13,905 bases of DNA from Candidatus Cellulosilyticum pullistercoris. Its GTDB lineage: Bacteria > Bacillota > Clostridia > Lachnospirales > Cellulosilyticaceae. The position numbers and the translations under genes are program-made. Positions 8,391-13,905 of this stretch are shown here, in pieces. Where the stretch lies: contig JAHLFQ010000017.1 in assembly GCA_018883705.1 (NCBI GenBank), positions 1-13,905 of the forward strand, in the 5' to 3' direction. Numbering within the stretch: the stretch's first letter is position 1; every line of letters begins with the position of its first letter. The notes under the pieces are model-generated. The model was not told where the DNA came from. It saw only the letters and a list, made by a program, of their open reading frames with translations, and ran no database searches.

Positions 8391-8419
8391 TTGACATAAA
8401 ATTATACAAATGTTATAGT
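8391..8419 (+). promoter_or_regulatory. Sigma-A-type promoter of the codBA operon
   Basis: A perfect TTGACA (8391-8396), an optimal 17-base spacer and TATAGT (8414-8419) are present, with TGT just before the -10 (extended -10). Transcription should start around 8426, about 10 bases before the PyrR binding loop. Such a strong promoter fits control by premature termination in the leader rather than at initiation. Confidence 0.88.
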
Positions 8420-8435
8420 GATTAAAAATAAAAAG

Positions 8436-8564
8436 TACCTTTAAGTAAGTCCAGAGAGGCTTATAAGGTAAACGGATTGGTAGAAGAGTTCTGTAAGTTA
8501 GAGAGTCTTCTAAGAGTAGAACCCATTAGTTTACGATTAAAGGTCAAACTAAAGGGTTCTTTTT
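8436..8564 (+). promoter_or_regulatory. PyrR-type transcription attenuator (binding loop, antiterminator, terminator)
   Basis: The binding loop is TACCTT (8436-8441) paired with AAGGTA (8465-8470), then a 5'-side internal bulge TAA (8442-8444), an upper stem GTAAG/CTTAT (8445-8449 with 8460-8464) and a terminal loop TCCAGAGAGG (8450-8459). The segment 8448-8461 fits the published PyrR consensus ARUCCNGNGAGGYU exactly. The antiterminator uses GTAAAC (8468-8473), which shares GTA with the binding-loop stem, paired with GTTTAC (8529-8534), which lies in the terminator's 5' arm and loop. The terminator is at 8518-8564. The three structures are mutually exclusive in the correct order, so PyrR with UMP or UTP should stabilise the binding loop, free the terminator and shut off codBA. 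The pyrR gene is not in this window. Confidence 0.9.
8518..8564 (+). terminator. Leader terminator of the PyrR attenuator
   Basis: AGAACCCATTAGTTT (8518-8532) pairs with AAACTAAAGGGTTCT (8546-8560), a 15-position stem with one mismatch and a 13-base loop, followed by a T run to 8564. It ends 33 bases before the codB start. It forms only when the upstream antiterminator is prevented, that is, when pyrimidine nucleotides are plentiful. Confidence 0.9.
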
Positions 8565-8584
8565 CTGTTTATGGTACTTGAGAT

Positions 8585-8590
8585 AAGGAG
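8585..8590 (+). promoter_or_regulatory. Ribosome binding site that sets the codB start at 8598
   Basis: AAGGAG lies 7 bases before ATG 8598. The in-frame ATG at 8571 sits only a few bases after the leader terminator's T run and has no ribosome site. Starting at 8598 gives MKQRQHEDHDFSLG, close to the short N terminus of known CodB proteins. Confidence 0.87.
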
Positions 8591-8597
8591 AGTACAG

Positions 8598-9839
8598 ATG
8601 AAACAAAGACAACATGAAGATCACGATTTTTCATTAGGAGCGGTAGCAGGGAGCCATAAGAACGGTTTTCTGGCGATGCTTGTGGTTATGTTAGGATTTA
8701 CCTTTTTCTCAGCAAGTATGCTAAGTGGTGGTACATTAGGAACTAGCATGGACTTAAAGCAATTCTTTTTAGCAGTATTTATTGGGAATGTCATCTTATG
8801 TGGTTATACAGGATTACTTGCTTACATTGCAGGAGATACAGGTTTATCAACCCACCTACTAGCACGTTATTCCTTTGGTGAAAAAGGATCTTACTTAGTA
8901 TCCTTTTTATTAGGTGCTACACAAATTGGATGGTTTGGTGTAGGTGTTGCCATGTTTGCTATTCCGGTTTCTAAGGTAACAGGAATTAGTGTTGGTGTAT
9001 TAGTAGCCATAGCAGGTCTTTTAATGACAGGAACAGCGTACTTTGGGATGAAATCCTTAATGATATTAAGTGCTATTGCAGTACCAGCCATTGCCATTTT
9101 AGGTTCTACATCAGTAGGAATGGCTATTAATAGTGTGGGAGGAATAAGTGGGCTTGCTGCTATTACACCTCAGGAATCTATGACAATGAGTGCAGCTGTA
9201 GCAGTTGTAGTAGGGTCTTTCATTAGTGGAGGAACGTTAACACCAGATTTTACACGTTTTGCAAAAAATAAACGCATTGGAGTAAGTACCACAGTTATTG
9301 CCTTCTTAGTAGGAAATACATTAATGTTTGCCTTTGGAGCTATTGGAGCCATGGTAACAGGAGAAGCAGATATTTCAGAAGTTATGTTTCTTCAAGGATT
9401 AATCATACCAGCCATTATCGTGCTAGGACTTAATATATGGACAACTAATGATAATGCTTTATATGCTTCAGGCCTTGGGTTTTCAAATATTACGAAACAA
9501 CCTAAAAGTAGATTAGTCATCATTAATGGGATAGTGGGAACACTACTTGCAGTTATCCTTTATAATAACTTTATGAGTTGGTTAAACTTACTCAATACTT
9601 TTATGCCAAGTATTGGTGGGGTAATCATTGCAGACTACTTTATTATAAATAAAGGTAAGTATAAAGACTTTGAGAAAGCAAGCTTCAAAGGTGTTAATAT
9701 GATAGGAATTATAGCATGGGCATTAGGTGTGCTTGCAGCACATTTCTTACCAGGTATTACACCTATTAATGCAGTCGTAACATCTATCATTAGCTACGCA
9801 ATGTTCACAGTGGCTTTTAGGAATCGAAAAGAAAAATAG
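8598..9839 (+). CDS. codB: Cytosine permease
   Basis: This 413-residue inner-membrane transporter of the NCS1 (nucleobase:cation symporter-1) family brings in cytosine with a cation. It has about 12 hydrophobic segments. Stretches I recognise as near-identical to Escherichia coli CodB (419 residues, from memory) include FFSASM..GGTLGT (36-49), TQIGWFGVGVAMFAIP (108-123), VVGSFISGGTLTPDF (204-218), and LNIWTTNDNALYASGLGF (278-295), the last two covering substrate- and ion-binding regions of the family. It is the first gene of the codBA operon, under the strong promoter and PyrR attenuator in its leader. The deaminase gene follows after 154 bases without a classic terminator. Intact, with no odd features apart from the overlong ORF start discussed for its ribosome site. 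Confidence 0.96.
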   Translation: MKQRQHEDHDFSLGAVAGSHKNGFLAMLVVMLGFTFFSASMLSGGTLGTSMDLKQFFLAVFIGNVILCGYTGLLAYIAGDTGLSTHLLARYSFGEKGSYLVSFLLGATQIGWFGVGVAMFAIPVSKVTGISVGVLVAIAGLLMTGTAYFGMKSLMILSAIAVPAIAILGSTSVGMAINSVGGISGLAAITPQESMTMSAAVAVVVGSFISGGTLTPDFTRFAKNKRIGVSTTVIAFLVGNTLMFAFGAIGAMVTGEADISEVMFLQGLIIPAIIVLGLNIWTTNDNALYASGLGFSNITKQPKSRLVIINGIVGTLLAVILYNNFMSWLNLLNTFMPSIGGVIIADYFIINKGKYKDFEKASFKGVNMIGIIAWALGVLAAHFLPGITPINAVVTSIISYAMFTVAFRNRKEK

Positions 9840-9846
9840 AAGTAAA

Positions 9847-9892
9847 AAGTGAAGCGAGGTACATAGGAATATAGCAGTACTTCGCTTTACTT
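9847..9892 (+). other. Long hairpin in the codB-codA spacer
   Basis: AAGTGAAGCGAGGTAC (9847-9862) pairs with GTACTTCGCTTTACTT (9877-9892): 16 base pairs, two of them G-U, with a 14-base loop. No T run follows (the next bases are ATATCATAAG), so it is a poor terminator. It may instead stabilise the 3' end of the codB part of the message or be a processing or pausing site. The remaining spacer to codA (9893-9980) shows no promoter I would defend. Confidence 0.6.
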
Positions 9893-9993
9893 ATATCATA
9901 AGCAGTATAGAGATGAAGAGTAAGAGAAAAAAATAGTAGTAAGTTCATGAGTAGATCAATTCATCGAGAAGTAAATAGATAAGGAGAAAAGAT

Positions 9994-11259
9994 ATGATTA
10001 TTAAAAATGCCAAGTTAGAAGATAAGACTCAACTAGTAGATATTAAAGTAGAAAATGGATGCTTTACTGAAATCGCACCTAGGATAGAAGCAAGGGAGCA
10101 TGAAGAAATCATTGATGCAAAGGGATGGCTTGTCGTGCCACCATTTGTAGAGCCACATATTCACTTAGATACAACTTTAACAGCAGGTGAGCCAAGATGG
10201 AATGAAAGTGGGACCCTTTTTGAAGGTATTCAATGTTGGTCGGAGAGAAAAGAATTTTTAAGTAAAGAAGATGTTAAAGACAGAGCAAGAAAGGCTATTA
10301 AATGGCAAGTGGCTAATGGGATTCAGTTTATTCGTACCCATGTGGATACAACAGACCCAGAATTAACAGCTATTAAAGCTTTAGTGGAGTTAAAAGAAGA
10401 GCTAAAAGACTTCGTAACCTTGCAAATCGTTGCCTTCCCACAAGAAGGGATCTTATCATATCCTAATGGACTAGAACTCTTAGAAGAAGCTTTAAAATTA
10501 GGTGCAGATGTTATTGGAGCCATTCCACACTTTGAATTTACTAGAGAATATGGGGTAGCCTCTATTGAGAAAATTTTTGAGCTAGCTAAAAAATATGATG
10601 TTTTAATTGATGTGCATTGTGATGAGATTGATGATGAACAATCACGTTTTGTCGAAGTAGTTGCCGCTAAAGCTTATGAAAACCAAATGGGACATAAAGT
10701 AACAGCAAGTCATACAACAGCCATGCATTCTTATAATGGGGCATATACTTATAAGTTGTTTAGATTACTTAAAATGTCAGGTATTAATTTTGTAGCTAAT
10801 CCACTTGTGAATATTCATTTACAAGGACGTTTTGATACGTATCCAAAGCGCCGCGGGATTACGAGAGTGAAAGAAATGCTAGAAGCTGATATTAATGTAT
10901 GTTTTGGACATGATGATATCTTTGACCCATGGTATCCATTAGGCACAGGCAATATGCTTCAAGTGCTTCATATGGGGTTACATGTTTGCCAAATCATGGG
11001 CTATGGCCAAATTAATGAAAGCCTTAAGCTTATTGGGAAAAATAGTGCAAGAACATTAAATATACAAGACCAATATGGCATTGAAGTGGGTAAACCAGCC
11101 AACCTTATTATTCTTCCAGCAGAGAATGGGTATGATGCCGTGAGAAGACAAGTGCCAGTAGCTTATTCTATAAGAAATGGAAAAGTTATTGCTAAAACAC
11201 AGATTAATGAAACGACTGTGTATTTAGATAAAGAAGAAGTGATTGATTTTAAAAAATAG
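9994..11259 (+). CDS. codA: Cytosine deaminase
   Basis: This cytosolic amidohydrolase converts cytosine to uracil and ammonia, feeding uracil to UMP salvage. At 421 residues it is close to E. coli CodA, and the metal and catalytic residues align with a constant offset of six: H55 and H57 (PHIH), Q150 (AFPQEG), H208 and E211 (VHCDE), H240 (SHTTAMHS) and D307 (GHDDIFDPWYPLG), matching E. coli H61, H63, Q156, H214, E217, H246 and D313. Long stretches around residues 175-290 look almost unchanged from the enterobacterial enzyme, which separates it from the related guanine, atrazine and N-isopropylammelide hydrolases. AAGGAG (9981-9986) sets the start. It is second in the PyrR-attenuated codBA operon. 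No strong terminator follows; only an A/T-only inverted repeat at 11281-11308. Confidence 0.97.
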   Translation: MIIKNAKLEDKTQLVDIKVENGCFTEIAPRIEAREHEEIIDAKGWLVVPPFVEPHIHLDTTLTAGEPRWNESGTLFEGIQCWSERKEFLSKEDVKDRARKAIKWQVANGIQFIRTHVDTTDPELTAIKALVELKEELKDFVTLQIVAFPQEGILSYPNGLELLEEALKLGADVIGAIPHFEFTREYGVASIEKIFELAKKYDVLIDVHCDEIDDEQSRFVEVVAAKAYENQMGHKVTASHTTAMHSYNGAYTYKLFRLLKMSGINFVANPLVNIHLQGRFDTYPKRRGITRVKEMLEADINVCFGHDDIFDPWYPLGTGNMLQVLHMGLHVCQIMGYGQINESLKLIGKNSARTLNIQDQYGIEVGKPANLIILPAENGYDAVRRQVPVAYSIRNGKVIAKTQINETTVYLDKEEVIDFKK

Positions 11260-11379
11260 AAAAGATGGCTTTCCAAACCGTTATTTAATAAAAAAGATTT
11301 TTAAATAAACTACTAAAGGTTAGATATGTGATTTTTTATAAATTCTAGATAGATTATTGTAAATAGCTTCATAGCATAA

Positions 11380-11408
11380 TTGCAATTGTTTTATCAGTAG
11401 AATATAAT
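11380..11408 (+). promoter_or_regulatory. Promoter of the DUF1292 gene
   Basis: TTGCAA (11380-11385), a 17-base spacer and a perfect TATAAT (11403-11408) are present. The ATG at 11407 overlaps this -10, so it would not be transcribed; the expected transcript starts near 11415 with a leader of about 34 bases. Confidence 0.75.
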
Positions 11409-11433
11409 GTTGCTTAAAGATCAGTGTGTAATA

Positions 11434-11440
11434 GTAGGAG
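11434..11440 (+). promoter_or_regulatory. Ribosome binding site that sets the start at 11449
   Basis: GTAGGAG lies 8 bases before ATG 11449. Together with the -10 box overlapping ATG 11407, it rules against the longer 95-residue reading. Confidence 0.82.
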
Positions 11441-11448
11441 ACAATACA

Positions 11449-11694
11449 ATGAATGAATATGAAGTAATCAGTATTCCTGTATCAGATGGAACTGAGAGAG
11501 AGTTTGCAATTATGGATACCTTTGAGGTGAGACACAAAACGTATATGGCGGTGTCTTTAGTTGAAGAGGACGAAATCAAAGAAGGTGTATATATTTATCG
11601 TTATTATAATGCTGAAGATGGAGATGTGATTATAGAAGAGATTGCAGAACCTGATGAATACAATAAAGCAGTAGCGGCATATGAAAAGAGATAG
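11449..11694 (+). CDS. DUF1292 family small acidic protein
   Basis: This 81-residue soluble, strongly acidic protein has the layout of DUF1292 proteins (YrzB-like), common in Firmicutes: a hydrophilic start, DGTEREFAIMDTFEV, KTYMAVSLVEEDE, then GVYIYRYYNAEDGDVIIEEI and a C-terminal PDEYNKAVAAYEK helix. The molecular function of the family is unknown to me; in many Firmicutes a member lies beside the yrrK/yrzL/fur-type cluster, which is not the case here. It is monocistronic, with its own promoter (11380-11408) and terminator (11702-11739). No signal peptide or membrane segment is visible. Family assignment rests on remembered pattern, not a search. Confidence 0.82.
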   Translation: MNEYEVISIPVSDGTEREFAIMDTFEVRHKTYMAVSLVEEDEIKEGVYIYRYYNAEDGDVIIEEIAEPDEYNKAVAAYEKR

Positions 11695-11701
11695 TTGATG
11701 A

Positions 11702-11739
11702 GGAACTGGTGCACTAAAATAAGTGCCCAGTTCTTTTTT
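11702..11739 (+). terminator. Intrinsic terminator of the DUF1292 gene
   Basis: GGAACTGG (11702-11709), one bulged T, and GCACT (11711-11715) pair with AGTGC (11722-11726) and CCAGTTCT (11727-11734); a six-T run follows (11734-11739). It acts on the plus strand; on the minus strand no T run follows the stem. Confidence 0.9.
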
Positions 11740-11745
11740 ATAGTA

Positions 11746-11786
11746 CACCCAGTATAAGTATAAGTATAAGTACAATCTACCGGGTG
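11746..11786. repeat. Tandem AGTATA hexamers inside an inverted repeat
   Basis: AGTATA is repeated three times exactly (11751-11768) with a fourth degenerate copy AGTACA (11769-11774). The tract is flanked by CACCCAGTA (11746-11754) and TACCGGGTG (11778-11786), which form a nine-pair stem with one G-U on the minus-strand transcript, downstream of the DUF1846 stop. No T run follows on either strand, so it is not a classic terminator, though it is the only hairpin near the end of that gene. Confidence 0.7.
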
Positions 11787-11804
11787 AAAGTAATGAAGAA
11801 AGTA

Positions 11805-13277
11805 TTATATAGATTTATTCTTATAAGCTGCTTCAGTGGTAAACTCAATGCCAAGTCTCTTGAAAGTTTTCATATCAACAGGAGATAAGGCCACAGTAGA
11901 ATGAAGCTGACAACCAGCTAGTTTTGGAAGTTGCTCTAATGCTAATTCGGCATTTGAATCAGTAGCAGCACACATAGAAAGTGCAATTAGAACCTCGTCT
12001 GTATGTAAGAGAGGATTTTTACTACCTAAATAATGCGTTTTTAGGGTTTGAATGGGCTCTATAAAGTCAGGGGAGATAAGATGAATGGCATCATCAATGC
12101 CTCCTAGTACTTTAATAGCATTTAATAAAGCAGCAGAAGAAGCACCCAGAAGATCACCAGTCTTGCCAGTGACAATGGTACCATCTTGAAGCTCTAGGGC
12201 TATAGCAGGAGCTTCAGTTTCAGTAGCTAATGTATTGGCAACAGGTACAACCAACCTAGCATCAGTAGTGATTTTAGCTCGCTTCATCAATAGTTCGATT
12301 TTGTATACTTCCTCTTTGGTAGCTTCACCTTTGATTAAGCGGTTCATAGAGTGGTAATAGCGACGGATGATTTCTTGGCGAGAAGCCTCTTGACATACCT
12401 CATCATCGATAATACAGTTTCCGGCCATATTGACTCCCATATCTGTTGGAGACGCATATGGGCAACTACCATAAATACCTTCAAACATAGCCGCTAGTAC
12501 AGGATAAATTTCAACATCACGGTTGTAGTTTACCGTAGTTATGCCATAGGCTTCTAAGTGGAAAGGATCAATCATATTGACATCATTAAGATCTGCTGTG
12601 GCTGCTTCATAAGCTAAATTTACAGGATGATTTAGAGGAAGATTCCAAACTGGAAAAGTCTCAAATTTAGCATATCCAGCTTTTATACCACGTTTATTTT
12701 CATGATACAATTGAGAAAGGCAAGTAGCCATCTTACCGCTACCTGGTCCTGGTGCAGTAACAATGACTAATGGACGAGTTGTTTCTACATAATCATTTTT
12801 GCCATAGCCTTCATCACTGATGATGTGAGATAGATTGTGAGGATAACCTTCTATAGAATAGTGATAATATACCCTAATATCCATGTTTTCTAATTTGTGT
12901 TGGAACATGTTTATAGAGGCTTGTCCCGTATAACGCGTAATGACTACACTACTAACATATAGCCCCTTTTCTCTATAGGCTTGAATAAGACGTATAACAT
13001 CTTGGTCGTAGGGAATACCTAAATCATGTCTCACTTTATTATTTTCAATGTCGGCGGCATTGATAGAAATGATGATTTCTGCCTGGTCCGAAAGTTGCAG
13101 GAGCATCTGCAGTTTGCTATCAGGAGCAAAGCCTGGAAGTACACGTGATGCGTGATAGTCATCAAACAACTTCCCTCCAAACTCCAGATATAGTTTGTCA
13201 CCAAATTGACTAATACGCTCGCGAATGTGTTCAGATTGCATAGTTAAGTACTGATGATTGTCAAATCCAATTTTCAT
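11805..13277 (-). CDS. DUF1846 (UPF0371) family protein
   Basis: This 490-residue cytoplasmic protein is full length for the family, whose biochemical function is not established to my knowledge. Recognisable stretches are the N terminus MKIGFDNHQYLTMQSEHIRERI, KLYLEFGGKLFDDYHASRVLPGF (about 28-50), the glycine-rich loop VTAPGPGSGKMATCL (173-187), SPTDMGVNMAG (about 275-285), and the C-terminal block GGIDDAIHLISP...IQTLKTHYLG. The glycine loop looks like a nucleotide-binding P-loop but does not fit GxxxxGK[ST], so ATP binding is only a guess. No signal peptide or membrane segments. GAGGAA on the minus strand lies about 10 bases before the start. It converges on the DUF1292 gene and is transcribed away from the small ORF at 13386; nothing in the window suggests an operon partner. 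Confidence 0.93.
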   Translation of the reverse strand: MKIGFDNHQYLTMQSEHIRERISQFGDKLYLEFGGKLFDDYHASRVLPGFAPDSKLQMLLQLSDQAEIIISINAADIENNKVRHDLGIPYDQDVIRLIQAYREKGLYVSSVVITRYTGQASINMFQHKLENMDIRVYYHYSIEGYPHNLSHIISDEGYGKNDYVETTRPLVIVTAPGPGSGKMATCLSQLYHENKRGIKAGYAKFETFPVWNLPLNHPVNLAYEAATADLNDVNMIDPFHLEAYGITTVNYNRDVEIYPVLAAMFEGIYGSCPYASPTDMGVNMAGNCIIDDEVCQEASRQEIIRRYYHSMNRLIKGEATKEEVYKIELLMKRAKITTDARLVVPVANTLATETEAPAIALELQDGTIVTGKTGDLLGASSAALLNAIKVLGGIDDAIHLISPDFIEPIQTLKTHYLGSKNPLLHTDEVLIALSMCAATDSNAELALEQLPKLAGCQLHSTVALSPVDMKTFKRLGIEFTTEAAYKNKSI

Positions 13278-13346
13278 TTTTTATTTCCTCTTCGTGTAAA
13301 ATTTGTAACTTTTAGAAGACCTTTAATATATGCTTCATAGACATAA

Positions 13347-13375
13347 GTTAAACATATATTGTAGGGAATTGTCAA
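13347..13375 (-). promoter_or_regulatory. Possible promoter of the DUF1846 gene
   Basis: On the minus strand there is a perfect TTGACA (13375-13370), a 17-base spacer and TTTAAC (13352-13347) as a weak -10. The leader would be about 65 bases. The poor -10 keeps confidence low; A/T richness offers other -10-like sites. Confidence 0.35.
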
Positions 13376-13385
13376 AGTACTTTAT

Positions 13386-13689
13386 ATGGAAATGATGTCA
13401 ATTTACTCCTCATTAGGTACAATGGGAGACGAAAGAACATACGACTATGCTATGAAACTTAGTGCAAAAGAAGTGAGTAAGCTTGTTATCGAATATGTAA
13501 AAGAATTAGGTTTAGCACTTGCAGACTATATTGAAATGCCAGCTGTTGAAGCAGCAACTAATTGGTTATTTGTAGATGGTAATATAGAAGTAAGTAATAT
13601 AGGCACAAGAATATTCGAAAGTGTAAGAAAAGTAATATAATGCTACAGGAATTGAGTTAAAAACAGAAGAAATAGAATTAACAAAATAG
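13386..13689 (+). pseudogene. Small ORF of unknown function, probably frameshifted or decayed
   Basis: The open frame 13386-13640 encodes 84 residues (MEMMSIYSSLGTMGDERTYD... ending SVRKVI) that I do not recognise. Composition is protein-like, with helical segments (SAKEVSKLVIEYVKELGLALADYI). No proper ribosome site precedes any of the clustered ATGs (13386, 13392, 13395): AGGGA at 13363-13367 is too far from the first. Directly after the TAA, the +1 frame reads NATGIELKTEEIELTK and stops at 13687-13689, which looks like genuine coding sequence. Removing one T at 13638 would join the two frames as VRKVINATGIEL, giving about 99 residues. The simplest reading is a gene broken by a single-base insertion, or an assembly error; a real 84-residue protein cannot be excluded. 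Confidence 0.45.
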
Positions 13690-13708
13690 ACCCTATAAAT
13701 AGGGTCTA
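13677..13708 (-). terminator. Intrinsic terminator of the right-edge minus-strand gene
   Basis: The perfect palindrome TAGACCCTAT/ATAGGGTCTA (13687-13708, two-base centre) is followed on the minus strand by TTTTGTTAATT (about 13686-13676). It overlaps the stop codon of the gene at the right edge, so transcription ends right at the end of translation. On the plus strand no T run follows, so it is a one-way terminator. Confidence 0.75.
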
Positions 13709-13905
13709 AGTTCATTTGCAAGTTGCTCTTCAATAGCAATAAGCTGATTTGCATATTGTGTTGCTACGGGCTCGGCCATTTGATACTGATTTTCATAACG
13801 ACAAACAGATTTAATACCCATATTGCAACCATCGGTTATTAAATCAGCGATAGTAGCATCTGACTTGTTCGTAAGCAGTTTCGTATTGATTTTAGCCCAA
13901 CTCAT
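13693..13905 (-). CDS. Small protein of unknown function at the window edge, possibly partial
   Basis: Seventy residues are visible, beginning at an ATG that coincides with the last base of the window (MSWAKINTKLLTNKSDATIADLI...) and ending ANELRPYL. Because nothing upstream can be seen, this ATG may be the true start or an internal Met of a longer protein. The sequence is alpha-helical in character: a first helix around SDATIADLITDGCNMGIKSVCRY, a second around EPVATQYANQLIAIEEQLANELRPYL. That pattern loosely recalls the C-terminal half of small four-helix-bundle (ferritin-like, DUF2383-type) proteins of clostridia, but I would not assign it on this alone. The stop codon lies within the terminator hairpin. 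Confidence 0.6.
   Translation of the reverse strand: MSWAKINTKLLTNKSDATIADLITDGCNMGIKSVCRYENQYQMAEPVATQYANQLIAIEEQLANELRPYL

Noticed and set aside
8571..8597. ATG at 8571 as start of codB
   Set aside because: It directly follows the attenuator T run, has no ribosome site, and adds residues absent from known CodB; ATG 8598 has AAGGAG at good spacing.
11281..11308. TTATTTAA...TTAAATAA inverted repeat as codA terminator
   Set aside because: The stem is A/T only, hence weak, and no clean T run follows; it may be chance in A/T-rich spacer DNA.
11407..11448. ATG at 11407 as start of the DUF1292 protein
   Set aside because: It overlaps the TATAAT -10 box of the gene's own promoter, so it would not be in the transcript.
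11557..11775. Minus-strand ORF rich in Tyr and Leu at its start
   Set aside because: The YLYLYLY stretch is just the translated AGTATA hexamer repeat, and the rest overlaps the DUF1292 gene.
12700..12760. Walker A nucleotide-binding loop in the DUF1846 protein
   Set aside because: APGPGSGKM lacks the first glycine and the final Ser/Thr of GxxxxGK[ST]; kept only as a P-loop-like remark.
13566..13754. Minus-strand ORF between the decayed gene and the edge gene
   Set aside because: It overlaps both better-supported genes in another frame, spans a terminator, and has A/T-driven composition.
1..13905. CRISPR array, insertion sequence, phage or defence module, tRNA or rRNA
   Set aside because: No regularly spaced repeats, transposase or phage proteins, toxin-antitoxin pairs or structural RNA genes were seen on either strand.

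Overview
The window is AT-rich, with short intergenic gaps, strong AGGAGG-type ribosome sites, intrinsic terminators and lipobox lipoproteins. This fits a low-GC Gram-positive bacterium of the class Clostridia (Lachnospiraceae-like); that placement is an inference from style and family content, not a database match.

Left half (1-6510): a transport operon. It holds an unrecognised secreted protein (145-1446), a BMP-family nucleoside-binding lipoprotein (1519-2664), a double-domain ABC ATPase (2765-4294) and two membrane permeases (4296-5462, 5462-6421). A hairpin plus T-run between the lipoprotein and the ATPase probably lowers expression of the membrane parts relative to the binding protein. 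A strong terminator closes the unit at 6464-6509.

Middle (6510-8370): a single gene with its own extended -10 promoter and terminator. It encodes a second solute-binding lipoprotein of the family-1 (LplA/sugar-type) class, with no permease or ATPase beside it.

Centre right (8391-11259): codB-codA, the cytosine permease and cytosine deaminase pair. The leader (8436-8564) carries a PyrR-type attenuator: a textbook PyrR binding loop, an antiterminator that overlaps it, and an intrinsic terminator. Cytosine uptake and deamination to uracil is therefore predicted to be shut off by UMP-bound PyrR. This is the most interesting element of the window. Together with the nucleoside importer it makes the region a nucleobase and nucleoside salvage neighbourhood.

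Right end (11380-13905): a small DUF1292 protein with its own promoter and terminator; a convergent DUF1846 (UPF0371) gene on the minus strand; a short plus-strand ORF that looks frameshifted or degraded; and, at the edge, the 3' part of a minus-strand gene ending in a terminator.

Three likely start codons lie downstream of the longest-ORF starts (6781, 8598, 11449); each is decided by a ribosome site or promoter. I see no rRNA, tRNA, CRISPR array, insertion sequence, phage module or defence system.
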